Assembly: GCA_029298735.1 (NCBI GenBank)
Contig: JANSLP010000122.1
Span: 1-64,000 of the forward strand
Reading direction: 5' to 3'
From: Ophiostoma sp. CBS 140.51
Taxonomy: Eukaryota > Ascomycota > Sordariomycetes > Ophiostomatales > Ophiostomataceae
Length of the DNA stretch: 64,000 nt
The notes under the pieces were generated by a model. That model ran no database searches. It was given only the letters and a program-made list of their open reading frames with translations, and had not been told where the DNA came from. The translations under genes and the position numbers were made by a program. Below are positions 9,750-20,300 of the stretch, piece by piece (within the stretch, counting starts at the first letter, position 1; the number at the start of each line of letters is the position of its first letter).

Positions 9750-11461
9750 ATGGACACAGAAAAAGGCGACATTTCCGGCAACACTGTTCCGGACAACGCA
9801 TCTGGCGTCAAGGTCGGCGAGGTCGTCCGGACCGATGCTGCCCTCAATGAGGCTGTCGACATTTACGGCGATATCGAGACGGCCGAGGAGCTGCGCTACG
9901 TGCATAGAGGGTAAGCCGCAGTCTCTCTCTCACTTATATTACCTAGACACCTGCTAACACCCCCAGTCTCAAGGCACGTCACCTTCAGTTTATTGCCCTC
10001 GGTGGCAGCATCGGTACCGGCCTTTTCCTCGGTATCGGTGGCGCGTTCATCAAAGCCGGCCCTCTTTCTGTGCTGCTCGGCTTCTCCTTCACGGGCGTCG
10101 CTGTCCTCGCGATGATGAACTGTCTGGGTGAAATGGCCACCTGGCTACCCTTGCCCGGCGCCATCCCGCAGTACTGCGCCCGCTATGTTGACCCGGCCAT
10201 GGGTTTCGCCGTCGGCTGGAATATGTGGTACCTGTCGGCGATTGCTATTTGCGCCGAGATTTCGGCTGCGTCTATATTGGTCGGGTTCTGGAACGAAACG
10301 ATTTCGCCGGCTGTGTGGATCAGTATCATTATCCCGATTGTCATCTTGCTCAACATCTTTGCCGTTTCCGTCTATGGCGAGGCCGAATTCGTCTTTGCTG
10401 CCGTCAAAGTCATTGCTATCCTGGGACTGCTGATTATGTCGGTCGTCATTGACCTCGGTGGCAGCCCGACGCACGACCGTCTCGGCTTCCGGTACTGGTA
10501 CAACCCTGGTCCGCCTATGAAAGAGCTGGTGGCCAAGGGTAATACGGGCAGATTCCTTGGCTTGTTTTCGACCCTTCTGTACGCCTCCTTCTCCTTTGGT
10601 GGCATCGAAATGGTCGCCGTCGCTGCCGGTGAAGCCGAGAACCCGCGCCGCAACATCCCGCGGGCCGTCAAGCGTTTGTTTTGGCGCATCGTGTCTTTTT
10701 ATGTGCTGGGCTCGCTGGCGATTGGTGTTCTCGTGCCGTCGGACAGTCCTGAGCTGGGCATTACCTCGCCCTGGGTCATTGCCGCTAACCATGCCCACAT
10801 CAAGGTGTTGCCGAGCATTATCAATGCGGTGATTGTTACGTCCGCAGCGTCGTCGGCCAATGCCTTCTTGTTTGTCGGGTCGCGGTACTTGTTTGCACTT
10901 GCGCAAAACAAACAGGCCCCGCGTGTGTTTTTAAAGTGCACAAAGCGCGGTATTCCCATCTATGGCGTGGGCTTCACGGCCATCTGGACGGGCCTGACGT
11001 ACATGACGGCGGCCGCGTCGGCTTCGACTGTTTTCTTTTGGTTTGTCAATCTGGGCACCATTGCTGCTTTGATGACATGGGTCAGTATTCTGGTGGCCTA
11101 CCTGCGCTTCCGCACGGCTCTTATTGCGCAGAACGTCGACCGCAACACGCTGCACTTCAAGTCGGCCTTCCAGCCCTTTACGGCCTGGTTTGCGCTCTGC
11201 TACTTTGTCATGATTGTCTTTTTTAATGGGTGGGAGACCTTTACGACGGGCAACTGGTCGACGTCCAATTTCATCACGGCCTACATTGGCTTGCCCATCT
11301 ATTTCGGGTTGTACGCCTTTTGGAAGATTTTCAAAAAGACAAAGGCCGTCGAGCCAGCGAACGCCGATTTATGGACGGGCAAAGCAGCACTAGACGCCGA
11401 GGAGTGGCCCGAGGTGCCGCCGCGCAACTGGGTCGAGCGTGTCTGGGGCTGGGTTGTGTAG
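9750..11461 (+). CDS. Amino acid permease, APC superfamily (fungal YAT family)
   Basis: Exon 1 is 9750-9910, intron 9911-9966 (GTAAGC, CTGCTAAC branch, CCCAG), exon 2 is 9967-11461, giving 551 aa. The cytosolic N-terminus is acidic. The first membrane segment has the family signature LKARHLQFIALGGSIGTGLFLG, in which GGSIGTG is the substrate-backbone binding loop of TM1. Next come MNCLGEMATWLPLPGAI (TM3 region), further hydrophobic segments and FSFGGIEMVAVAAGEAENPRR in TM6, with about 12 membrane spans in total. It imports amino acids across the plasma membrane. Substrate cannot be read from sequence; its shared promoter with the dialkylglycine decarboxylase suggests uptake of that enzyme's substrate. 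It converges on the regulator gene with 96 bp between the stops. Confidence 0.92.
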
Positions 11462-11557
11462 GTGGGAAGAAAGGTGGGAAGTTCAAATGGTGTTGTAGTA
11501 GATTGCGTGTATCGATAAAGTTATAGCTGGTGAATATATCTATTCAAACACCCTATG

Positions 11558-13796
11558 TCATAAAGACCCCGTGAACCCGGGAAACAGGCCGTTGAGAGCT
11601 GCAAAGTCCATGTCCATATCGACGGGCATGTGGTTCTGCAAATCGTCAAACACAGTGTTGTTGCTTCCACTGCTACTCCCATCCAGATTGGCCTGTTGGT
11701 CACATGCTTCCTCAATCTTGTCCACCAAGTCACTACAGTTGAACAAACAGTTGTCGGCAATGTCCCAATCGTAGTCGCGCCGGTGGGCTCTCAAAGAATC
11801 AACCATGGCCCGTGCCAGCTTGAGTGGCGAGTTGCGTGCAGCTGGTTGTCCACGGCGTGCATTGAGTGCGCTCCGCAGCAAGAACGTGGTGGCCGATGTC
11901 AGGGAGTAAGCACTCGGCGGCATCCAAAAGTCGGCAAAGTGGGTAGCGTCGAGCTCGCGCACAAAGTCGACAATTTCTTCGGCGGCACGGCGGGCCTGGA
12001 TAAAGTATTGGGAGTCGGCATCGCCGCCCACACGCAGGGCCACTTTGTCCCAGTCAAGCTGGATGCGGCGGATGAACAGCTTGACGGATAGATAGGCCAG
12101 GCGTAGGTTGGCAGCACCAGGACCAACAAGATTGGTGCCACGGATGACCAGTCGGCGCAAATCGTCACTCAACGAGTCCTCCCAGTTGGTGAGCAGGGTC
12201 TCAAAGTCAAACAACGAAGATTCTGGCCTGGCGACGTTGTACTTGTCCAGGTTGTAGACATGCTCGAGGCAGCGGTAGAGGACTTCGGTCAGGGTGACAA
12301 GTGCTACAAAACAGGAGGCAGCAAAGGTCTGATCACTATGCGAGTTGGGGTTTGATATGTCTTCGACAGTAAGGATGGGAACGTCTTGTGCTGTGCTCCG
12401 GATTAGGGGCGGTGTGCCATAGGCCAGACTGCACCACCGATCGTAGACGACGAGGAGCCACCAGATACGGATGCGGAACTTCTTCTCGGATGGTGACAGG
12501 TTCCAATCGGTTGGATCTCGGTTGAGGCCAAACGCGTTGGCGAGTGCGACGGCCAGCCCGAGAAAAGCGCCGTTTCCCAAGTGATGGCTGCTGGGTCGAC
12601 CAGATATGTTGAGGATGAACGTGATAATTGTCGAGATTCCAGGCGTGGATATAAGCTCTGCAATAAACGAGTCTTCAGCCTGGACGAGGACGGAACGAAC
12701 GTCCGGGCGAGTCACAGTGGCCAATTGCGGCGAATAGTTCCAAAAGGTCATAGCGATGCCGTAGAGAGTCGCGAGTAAGGACGGTGAGATACGCTCCTTA
12801 TCGGCTGTGAGGACACGTCGGAACTGTGTCTCGTCGAAGATGGGGAAGACCAGATTAATTTTCTTGAAGAAGCTAAACATCTGTCAGTACAAATAGGCAA
12901 CTGCAGGGTTGGCAGATCACATACAGATCAATAACATCGCCTTCGTGCGGTGCAATCATCTTCTCCGTTGTCTCGAGATGTGATGCGGCCAGCTTGCGGC
13001 TCTCCGTCTCACGCTCGCCGCGGCGTGGCACCATGCCAAAGAGAATGGGCCGTGTATGAGCGTCATTCTGACTTCCGTTGGCACTGCCATGCCCGTTAAA
13101 GTTGAGTTCAAAGCGCACCATCCGCCGACTATGACCGAGTGAGGTGTTGCAAAGGTACTCTTGAAAGACACGGTCGTCGTCGGCAATGGCTGGACTGACA
13201 ACGTAAGAGCTGCCCTCCTCGGACGTGATGATGTCTGTGAGTGTTGGGACAGAACTATCATGTGGCTGGCCATGTTGACCGTGCCCTAATTGGTGGGGGT
13301 GTGAGAACGGAGGAGATCGACCGGTAGCAGCAACACTGTGTGGCGTGCCGTACGATTGCAGCATGCGCAGTGTCATCATGGGCGGCGGTGAGGACGGGCA
13401 TCGTGAGCGAGATGGCCGTGAGGGCCGTTGTGAATGACGAGCAGACACCGGTGGAGTCAACGTGCCAGTCGATGTGGCTGTTGAGGTGGCTACTGAGGAG
13501 GCTGTTGACGAGTGTCGTGCAGTGTTGCCTCCGCTGCCACTGTGAGTGCTGCGCCTCGGTGTGCCACGATGTTGACGTCTCGCAGCCAGATCAGGGAAGA
13601 TGCATGGCGTTCCATGGGCCTGGCACATGGAGCACGAGGTTATTGTCAGGGCAGTCTGGCATCGAGACTTGCGTGTGCGGCACGGAATACAGGCCGGCTG
13701 CATATGCGAGCGATAGGGCCGGCCCTCGGGCGGAGAGGTATGATTGATGTCGGTATTCATTTCTTGATTTTGATTTTCTTCTTTTACGTTTACCAA
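11558..13796 (-). CDS. Zn2Cys6 fungal transcription factor, likely regulator of the cluster
   Basis: Exon 1 is 13796-12925, intron 12924-12873 (GTATGT...TTTAG, 52 bp), exon 2 is 12872-11558, giving 728 aa. The join gives DVIDL-FFKKINLVFPIFDE, a good match to the start of the fungal-specific transcription factor domain. The binuclear zinc cluster is C36, C39, C46, C55, C58, C65 (C-x2-C-x6-C-x8-C-x2-C-x6-C). A Ser/Thr/Pro-rich linker follows (about 75-150). The middle homology domain carries FGLNRDPTDWNLSPSEKK and the RIRIWWLLVVYDRWCSLAYG helix. It is a nuclear DNA-binding regulator, and its position between the permease and the Rid gene suggests it controls the cluster. Its own upstream region holds the 13979-14008 palindrome. 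Confidence 0.93.
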
Positions 13797-15179
13797 TGTA
13801 GAAGAGAAGAGAACATGACGACAAATTTTGGCAAGAGCTGGTCTAATTCAGGGGAATGAGGGGGTGAGAACACCGGGGTAGCTCCTTCCTTCGTTATCTC
13901 TGGACCTGTCATACTATGTCGCGACTAGCTTCACATCCCATACCGCCAGTCTTGGAAGGAGCGACCATGCATCTACAACCACGGGTATCGGACCAAAAAT
14001 ACCCGTGGTCCGTTTTATTAAGATAAAAAATATGAATAAAAAACTCGTCACAAGAACTCGTATCCCACGCTACTCTTTGCTTTTCGCTGTTATGGTTGCA
14101 ACGCTGGGGTGCATAAAGGCATCGCAGATATGAGGGGGTAGTGAGGGGATCTGGCCAGACTATGTGATCATCTAATTCTGGAAGGACTTCACGAGCCATC
14201 CACGTGCTAAGGGCAGTTCATTTCGGCAATCATGTCTTTATTCACCTGTATTCTATCGTGTATCTTTGAAAGAAACCCGGCATCTTAGTCGGCACCGTTC
14301 GGGACGATGTCTTGATCTTGCCCGGCGAGATATGCACATTGATAGTCTGTTCTAGACCCCGGAGTTCGGGCTTGACTTACACGAGACGATAGGGCGGGAT
14401 TGATCAAGGTTGAAGTAAACAATGTGAGAACCAACTGCATGAAAGGGTAGGGTAAGGAGCTTAGGAAAGCTTTATCTTCCCGACGGAAAACTTGTTGACG
14501 ATTTTAATGTGATTATGTGAAAGTTGTCCGAAGGTTTGCCGCGTTTATCTGATGCAACCCTTCTTCTTCTCCATTTGGTATGCCAAAACGAACTGCGCTA
14601 GCGATTGTCTCCAGAGATAAGTTTCCCGAATAGTACCTTGTATGCACGAGTTCTCCGTGGGAAAGTCTCGTACGTCCGAGGCCATGTTAAGCTCTACTTT
14701 CAATTCTTGGCATTGATGAGCGTACGTCGATATCTTTGTCAGTGCGTAAGTGCACAGGTTGTACTTGTACGGTTGTTCAGGAACACTAACAACGTGCTTT
14801 GTAAAGTGCACGCTGATGGGGAAAGGTTAGGTGCATGTTGGTGCCCTTTTGGTATCTTTGAAGGCAGCTTTGGGGCCAATTTTCCCATTCTCTGCACCAA
14901 ATCCCGACGGACCCTCCAGTGCAATGCAAGTTGTCTGACAAATCGTAGACTCTTTTTAAGCCGAAGCCAGGGTGGCCATTGGTACTCCTGTGTACATGTA
15001 CAACGTGTAGCTGCATATCGGGGCAGGTCGTTGGAGAGCGAGCGAGGAGGGGCATATCAGACATATTTAAAAGGGGATCATGTTGAGGCTTTTGAATAAC
15101 ATGTAAAGAATCAAAGCCAATTTATCTTCATCTCCATTTTCATCCCATCCCATCCCATACCACACCACACCGTCTCACA
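13797..15179. promoter_or_regulatory. Divergent intergenic region (regulator / Rid-family gene)
   Basis: 1.4 kb with no gene I can support. Besides the palindrome at 13979-14008 it holds AGTTTCCCG at about 14620 and GTGGGAAAGT at about 14650, both resembling the repeat of the decarboxylase/permease promoter. It also has TCCCGACGGAA near 14480, which resembles TTCCGACGGAT near 6926 upstream of the EthD gene. These similarities are weak individually. CCATC/CCATA repeats lie just before the Rid start. Confidence 0.4.
13979..14008. repeat. Perfect 10-bp palindrome upstream of the regulator
   Basis: CCACGGGTAT at 13979-13988 is followed after 10 bases by its exact reverse complement ATACCCGTGG at 13999-14008. 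A second, overlapping inverted pair (CGGACC at 13989-13994 and GGTCCG at 14007-14012) is interleaved with it. It lies 183 bp upstream of the regulator start codon. It contains convergent CGGGT/ACCCG half-sites, so autoregulation by a dimeric Zn2Cys6 factor is a reasonable guess. Confidence 0.6.
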
Positions 15180-15664
15180 ATGTCGAGCCTCACCTACCAC
15201 AACTATGACGGCTACGGCAAGTATGCCCACGACGTGTTCCAGTACAGCCAGGCCGTCCGCATCGGTGACCGCATCGAGATTTCTGGGCAGGGTGAGTCAA
15301 TCTGTCACAATATATCAAACTCAACAAATACTAAAACTCGTCTTTTCTCTCAGGAGGATGGGACCCCAAGTCGGCACCACCAGTGCTCAAGCCCGACGTC
15401 GAGCACCAAATCGACCAAACCTTTAAAAACATTGACCTTACCCTGAAGACGGCCGGCGGCAAGGGTCTGTCCCAAGTGTACAGCATCCGCACATACCAGC
15501 CGAACCTCAGCAAGACCCCCGAGACGTTCGAGATTTTGGTGAAGAAGGTCGCCGAATACTTCCCGGACCACAAGCCGATCTGGACGGCGCTAGGCGTGGA
15601 GTCCTTGGCGATGCCGGAGATGTTGATTGAGATTGAGGCCGTGGCGTATGATCCGAAGGAGTAA
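15180..15664 (+). CDS. Rid-family (YjgF/YER057c/UK114) protein lacking the canonical arginine
   Basis: Exon 1 is 15180-15291, intron 15292-15353 (GTGAGT...TCAG), exon 2 is 15354-15664, giving 140 aa, the usual length of the family. The fold signature is clear: FQYSQAVRIGDRIEISGQGGWD in the first half, then QIDQTFKNIDLTLKTAGG, VYSIRTYQPN and the C-terminal ALGVESLAMPEMLIEIEAVAYD. RidA proper hydrolyses reactive enamine/imine intermediates made by PLP enzymes and needs an arginine just before the (T/S)-x-V segment. Here that stretch reads KPIWTALGV with no arginine, so it belongs to a Rid subgroup without proven imine deaminase activity. It is in the cluster by position, divergent from the regulator. 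An AG three bases further on would be an alternative acceptor that removes one glycine. Confidence 0.88.
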
Positions 15665-16050
15665 GAAAGGAGTGACGTCGGATCTCGAATGTAACACAAA
15701 GCATGACGGGTACCGGATGAGCGAGCCGTAGTCAATGTACTCTCAAAGTAAATAATGCAAATCACATATACCACATAATAAAGCGAAGTACATAAACACA
15801 ACATTTTAACCGGTGGGATGGCGGAAGGGTTTGCCCATAAATGGGGTGTTGAGTTGGGCAATCAATATGCCCACGGCAAGCAATATCAGCCGCCGTCCAT
15901 ACGATGAATAAGTGTAGTTGTAACCCAGCAAATGAACATGTAAATACGGCACGCACATAACAGTATCATAAAATACGTACCTTTTCACAGCTTCATTATC
16001 GATGGGTGAACGTCATTCTGTTGAGGGTAAGGATCGTCACGAAAGTCACG

Positions 16051-16959
16051 ATGCATGCACGATCAAGTCTCATCTTGATACTGTTGCTGGCTTGCCATGG
16101 CCATGCGGCGGCTGTAGTGGCCACCCCAGTACAGTCTCTGCCAGTCTTGGAGAATGCAGCCAATATCGAAGCCTTCGAGGCCGCTCCCACAACGACCATT
16201 ATCCCCAACAACTCCTTCAGCTCTCAGTCCGCCTTTGACGCCTCTTGGGCCTACAACTACCCTTGGGGCACCGACCACAATGGCGCCGCTCGCATGGACA
16301 AGAGCCAAAGCAAGCTGGACCCGGCCAGCAACACGCTGACCATGACGGCCAAACGCGTCGCCGACGGCTCTCAGAAGCCCGCCAAACAGGGCGGCAAGAC
16401 CATCGCCATTCACTATCTGGCGGGGACCATCAACGCACGCCAACATATCACAGTTGGTAAAGGCACCACCGTCGAGCTGGCCGGCGAGTTTAAGGCTCCT
16501 GTCGCCCGCGGGACTTGGCCCGCGTTTTGGCTGACGGCCGTCGACGGCTGGCCGCCCGAGGTGGATCTAGCGGAGTGGAAGGGCAGCGGCAAGATTTCGT
16601 TCAACACGTTCAACACGTCGAGCCAGGTGGCGGCCAAAGATGTGGCCTACCCTTCCCCCAACGAATTCCACGCTATACGGACCGTGTTGTGGGACGAGAA
16701 CGGCAGCGATGTTGGCGTCAAGTTCTACATGGACGGCAAGCTGGTGACGACGCAGGTCGGACGGGGCTTCACGGGGAAAGCCATGTATTTGATTCTGGAT
16801 CTGCAGATGGAGGGTTCTTCGGGTTCGCCGGGGCCGACATCAGGTAAGTCGTCGTGCGAGAGTTGAGAAAAAAAGTCAATGTGGGTTTCTGCTAACAGTC
16901 TAGACACCGAGTATGCTGCGCGCGGCGTGTCGGTCATTTCGTACAAGACGGAAAAGTAG
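16051..16959 (+). CDS. Secreted GH16 (beta-glucanase/transglycosylase-like) glycoside hydrolase
   Basis: Exon 1 is 16051-16843, intron 16844-16903 (GTAAGT, GCTAAC, CTAG), exon 2 is 16904-16959, giving 282 aa. The frame is open upstream to 16006, but the first ATG is at 16051 and begins a signal peptide (MHARSSLILILLLACHGHAAA). The domain shows WPAFWLTAVDGWPPEVDLAEW, in which E170-x-D172-x-x-E175 is the GH16 catalytic ExDxxE motif (nucleophile, assisting Asp, acid/base), and later the KFYMDGK strand and YLILDLQMEG. GH16 enzymes act on beta-1,3/1,4 glucans or related wall polymers outside the cell. The specific substrate is not deducible. There is no C-terminal GPI signal or chitin-binding module. 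I see no functional tie to the cluster upstream. Confidence 0.92.
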
Positions 16960-17324
16960 ATGGTGAGAAGAAGAGGGAGATGAGAGACGAGCGGAGATGT
17001 GAATTCAGTTGTATCTTTAGGTGACTTGAGGGCTACATTGTTAAGCTATTGGCACTATAATCCAGCGTTTAGTCCCTGCACTTGCAGTACTGCATATAGC
17101 CCATCAAGCGTCCTCCTTATCTCTTATCGATAAGAACGGCAGAAAAAAACGTAGGCTGTAAATAACAAAAGTGGCAGGAGCTCATCCTTCCTCACACTCA
17201 CACGCATGAATCCCTTCGCCGTAAGAGTCACCGCAACACAACGACAACACATCCGCCTACCATGTCCACACCCTTCTTCGCGTTATAACCTCCAGGCCAA
17301 CAACAACAGCCTGTCCCTTCCTTT
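16960..17324. promoter_or_regulatory. Promoter of the tRNase Z gene
   Basis: 365 bp between GH16 and tRNase Z on the same strand. It contains a palindrome-like TTATCGATAA at about 17122 and CA/ACA-rich stretches just before the start. No gene is seen. Confidence 0.35.
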
Positions 17325-20300
17325 ATGAGGCTGGCTTGCCGCACACCCATGCCCCTCTTCAACCGCATCGCCTCCGCCCCTCGCCTTCTTCGACGTTCTT
17401 CTCTCCCTCCTCCTTTTTCTAGTCAACAATCGCCCTATTATACCAATTCGACAGACTCGAAATACCCCCGTCCGCCCATGCACAAAGAAAAGCGCCAGCG
17501 GACTAGGTCTCCATCGCCGCTGCACCGACCAAACTTTACGCCACGCGAGCCCAACCACTACAGTCTCAGGCGGCACGACCCTGACTATACCGGCAACAAG
17601 GACAAGAAGTTTCAAAAACCACAACGAGAAGAGTTTCTCGCCCGCCGCGCCCCCTTTGTTCCCTCGGACCAGCTCCGGGGCTCGTCGCTTCCCGAGGGCC
17701 TCTTCGCCAGCAGTGTCAAGGCCTTCTCGAGCTCCTTCTTTCGTCGATCGACGCCCAATCGTTTACACTACCTTTTATTTGAGAATCCAAAGGAGGCGGC
17801 AGCGGCCTCAACTACCACGGCAGAGTTAACGACAGAATCTACAACAACATCAACACCTACACCTACAAAACAACGGGTCGTCGCTCCCATGCTCAACTAC
17901 GTCCAGATCCTGACCGCGCCCACGGCCGACACGCCGGGCATGTGTCTGGTCGTCCACCATGACAACAAACGCTACCTTTTTGGCAACGTCGCCGAGGGCA
18001 CTCAGCGCGCCTGTGTGCAACAAAAACAGTCGCTCAACAAGGTCGAGGAGATCTTCCTGACGGGCACCATGGGCTGGCACACGGCCGGCGGTTTGTTAGG
18101 CATGGTCTTGACCGTGGCAGATGTCGTGCATTCGGCACGCATGGCCGTCGTGGACGAGGCCAAGGCTAAAGTGGAGAGGCTGGACCGGGCGCGCAAAGCG
18201 ACGGAAAAGGACGGCAAGACAAATCCAAAAGCAGAGCAAGCGTACCAAGCTGCTGTTGCCACCGTGCAAGAAGCAGAAGAGGCGCCGGCGCGCTCGCTGA
18301 GCATCCACGGCGGCAAGAACCTGACACACATCATTGCGACGTCGCGGCGGTTTATTTTCCGCAAAGGCATGCCCATCAAGCCGCACGAGGTGCACGAGGA
18401 TACCTGTTTGGCAGGCACAACTGGCGCTGACACAATGCGCGACCCGGACTGGACCGACGACAACATTATGGTGTGGTACGTGCCCGTGTTTACCGAAGAG
18501 GAGGCGGAGGTCCCTACTGAAGTCGCGGCTGAGGTTGAGGGAAGTGAGCCTTCTCGGAAGCGGGCTCTTGAAGGGGAGGACAAGACAGAGGAGATCGCCC
18601 CAACCGCCGCCCCAATGGACGAGGCGACCGCCCGCGATCTCGTCGACACCATCGTCAAGCACATGTTCGACTCGAATTGGACTCTCGATGCCCTCTTCGA
18701 AACCACCCTCCACAAAGCCAAACTGCCCGCCAAGATCTTTGTCAAGGACGAAAACGGCCACCTCAAGGAGTACGACGGCCCGCTCCCCAACAAAGCCAAG
18801 GACAATGTCCCGGACATCCCTGTGCTCACGCGCACGCCCTGGCCCGCCACCCTGATCGAGAATCTGCCCCCCAGCAAGCCCGCCCGCCAGTCCATGTGCT
18901 ACATTGTCCGCAACCACCCGCGTCGCGGCAAGTTTGACGCCTTTGCCGCTGAGAGGCTGGGTGTGGCCAAGCACAACAACCGCTTCCTTGTCGCCGGCCA
19001 AAACGTCCAGGCTGCCGACGGCAGCATCGTCACGCCCGATATGGTCATTGCCGGCAACATCGAGGGTACGGCGTTTGCTGTTGTCGAGCTGCCCGACTCG
19101 TCATACATTGACGCGTTCTTGGCCAAGCCCGAGTGGACCAACACCAAGATCATGGCCGCCATTGACACCATGTTCTGGCTGTTGGGCCCAGGTGTCGTGG
19201 CAGACCCGCGTGTCCAGAGCTTTATGAAGCAGCAAAGCAATATCCGCCACACCGTTGCATCCACCGACACATGTCCCAACAATCTGGCCTTGTCGTCCGC
19301 GGCGGCCCTACAGGCCAAGCACAACCGCATCGACCCGGAACGCTTCCCCATCCAGAAGTTTGACAATGTTCCTCCTAGTCAACCCCCAACCGTCTCTAGT
19401 TCAGTCACAGATTCAGGTTCGGAAGCAAAGCCACTCTATGTCCCTGCACGCGCTGGATGGACTGTACGTCTTGCGCCGCAAGTCTTGGAAGAAGACGGAA
19501 AGGTCTTTCCCCCCGTGAATTTCGGCGACGCCTTGCGCGAAATCGAGCCGCGCGTTCTCCACCTGACCGAAGCCGCCCGTGCCCAGACGGAAAAGACCAG
19601 TTTTCAAATCGCCGCCGAAGTCGCAAACGAAGGCCTTCCGCACCCAGAGACCGAGGTGATCCCGCTCGGCACCGGCTCGGCCGTGCCCTCCAAGTACCGC
19701 AACGTGTCGTCCACGCTCGTGCGTGTGCCCGGTGTCGGCAGCTACCTGTTTGACTGCGGCGAGAACACGCTGGGGTCGATGCGTCGCCTGTTTGGCGAGG
19801 AGAAACTTCAGGAGGTGCTGCGCGACCTCAAAATCCTGTGGATCAGCCACCTGCACGCCGACCACCACCTGGGCACCGTCAGTGTCTTGCGCGCCTGGCG
19901 CGACGCCAACCGGGACAATACCAAGCGCATCATGGTCGCCAGCAACGCCAACATGGTCCACTGGCTGCGCGAGTACTCGGATGCCGAAGACGTGGCCTAC
20001 GACCGCATCCTCGCGGTCAAAATGGACGCGCCCTTTTACCCGCACGGCTCGGCCGTCTGCGACCCGTGGATGTTTACCGCCGGGCAGCAGGCCGAGTTTG
20101 GTGTCGAACAGATTGATGCCTGCCGCGTCGATCACTGCCACGGTGCGCTCGCCGTGGTTTTTACGTGGCCAAAGGTGCCCGGCGTCGGCTCGGACGGCCC
20201 GCTCCGCATCGCCTACTCGGGCGACTGCCGCCCCTCGCGCGATTTCGGTGTCATTGGCCAGGGCGCCACCCTTTTAATTCATGAGAGCACTTTCGACGAC

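Noticed and set aside
16006..16050. Upstream extension of the GH16 protein
   Set aside because: Begins with a GTG codon; the first ATG at 16051 starts a typical signal peptide.
7069..16959. Secondary-metabolite biosynthetic cluster
   Set aside because: No PKS, NRPS, terpene synthase or P450 is present; the gene content fits uptake and catabolism better. The GH16 gene has no obvious tie to it.
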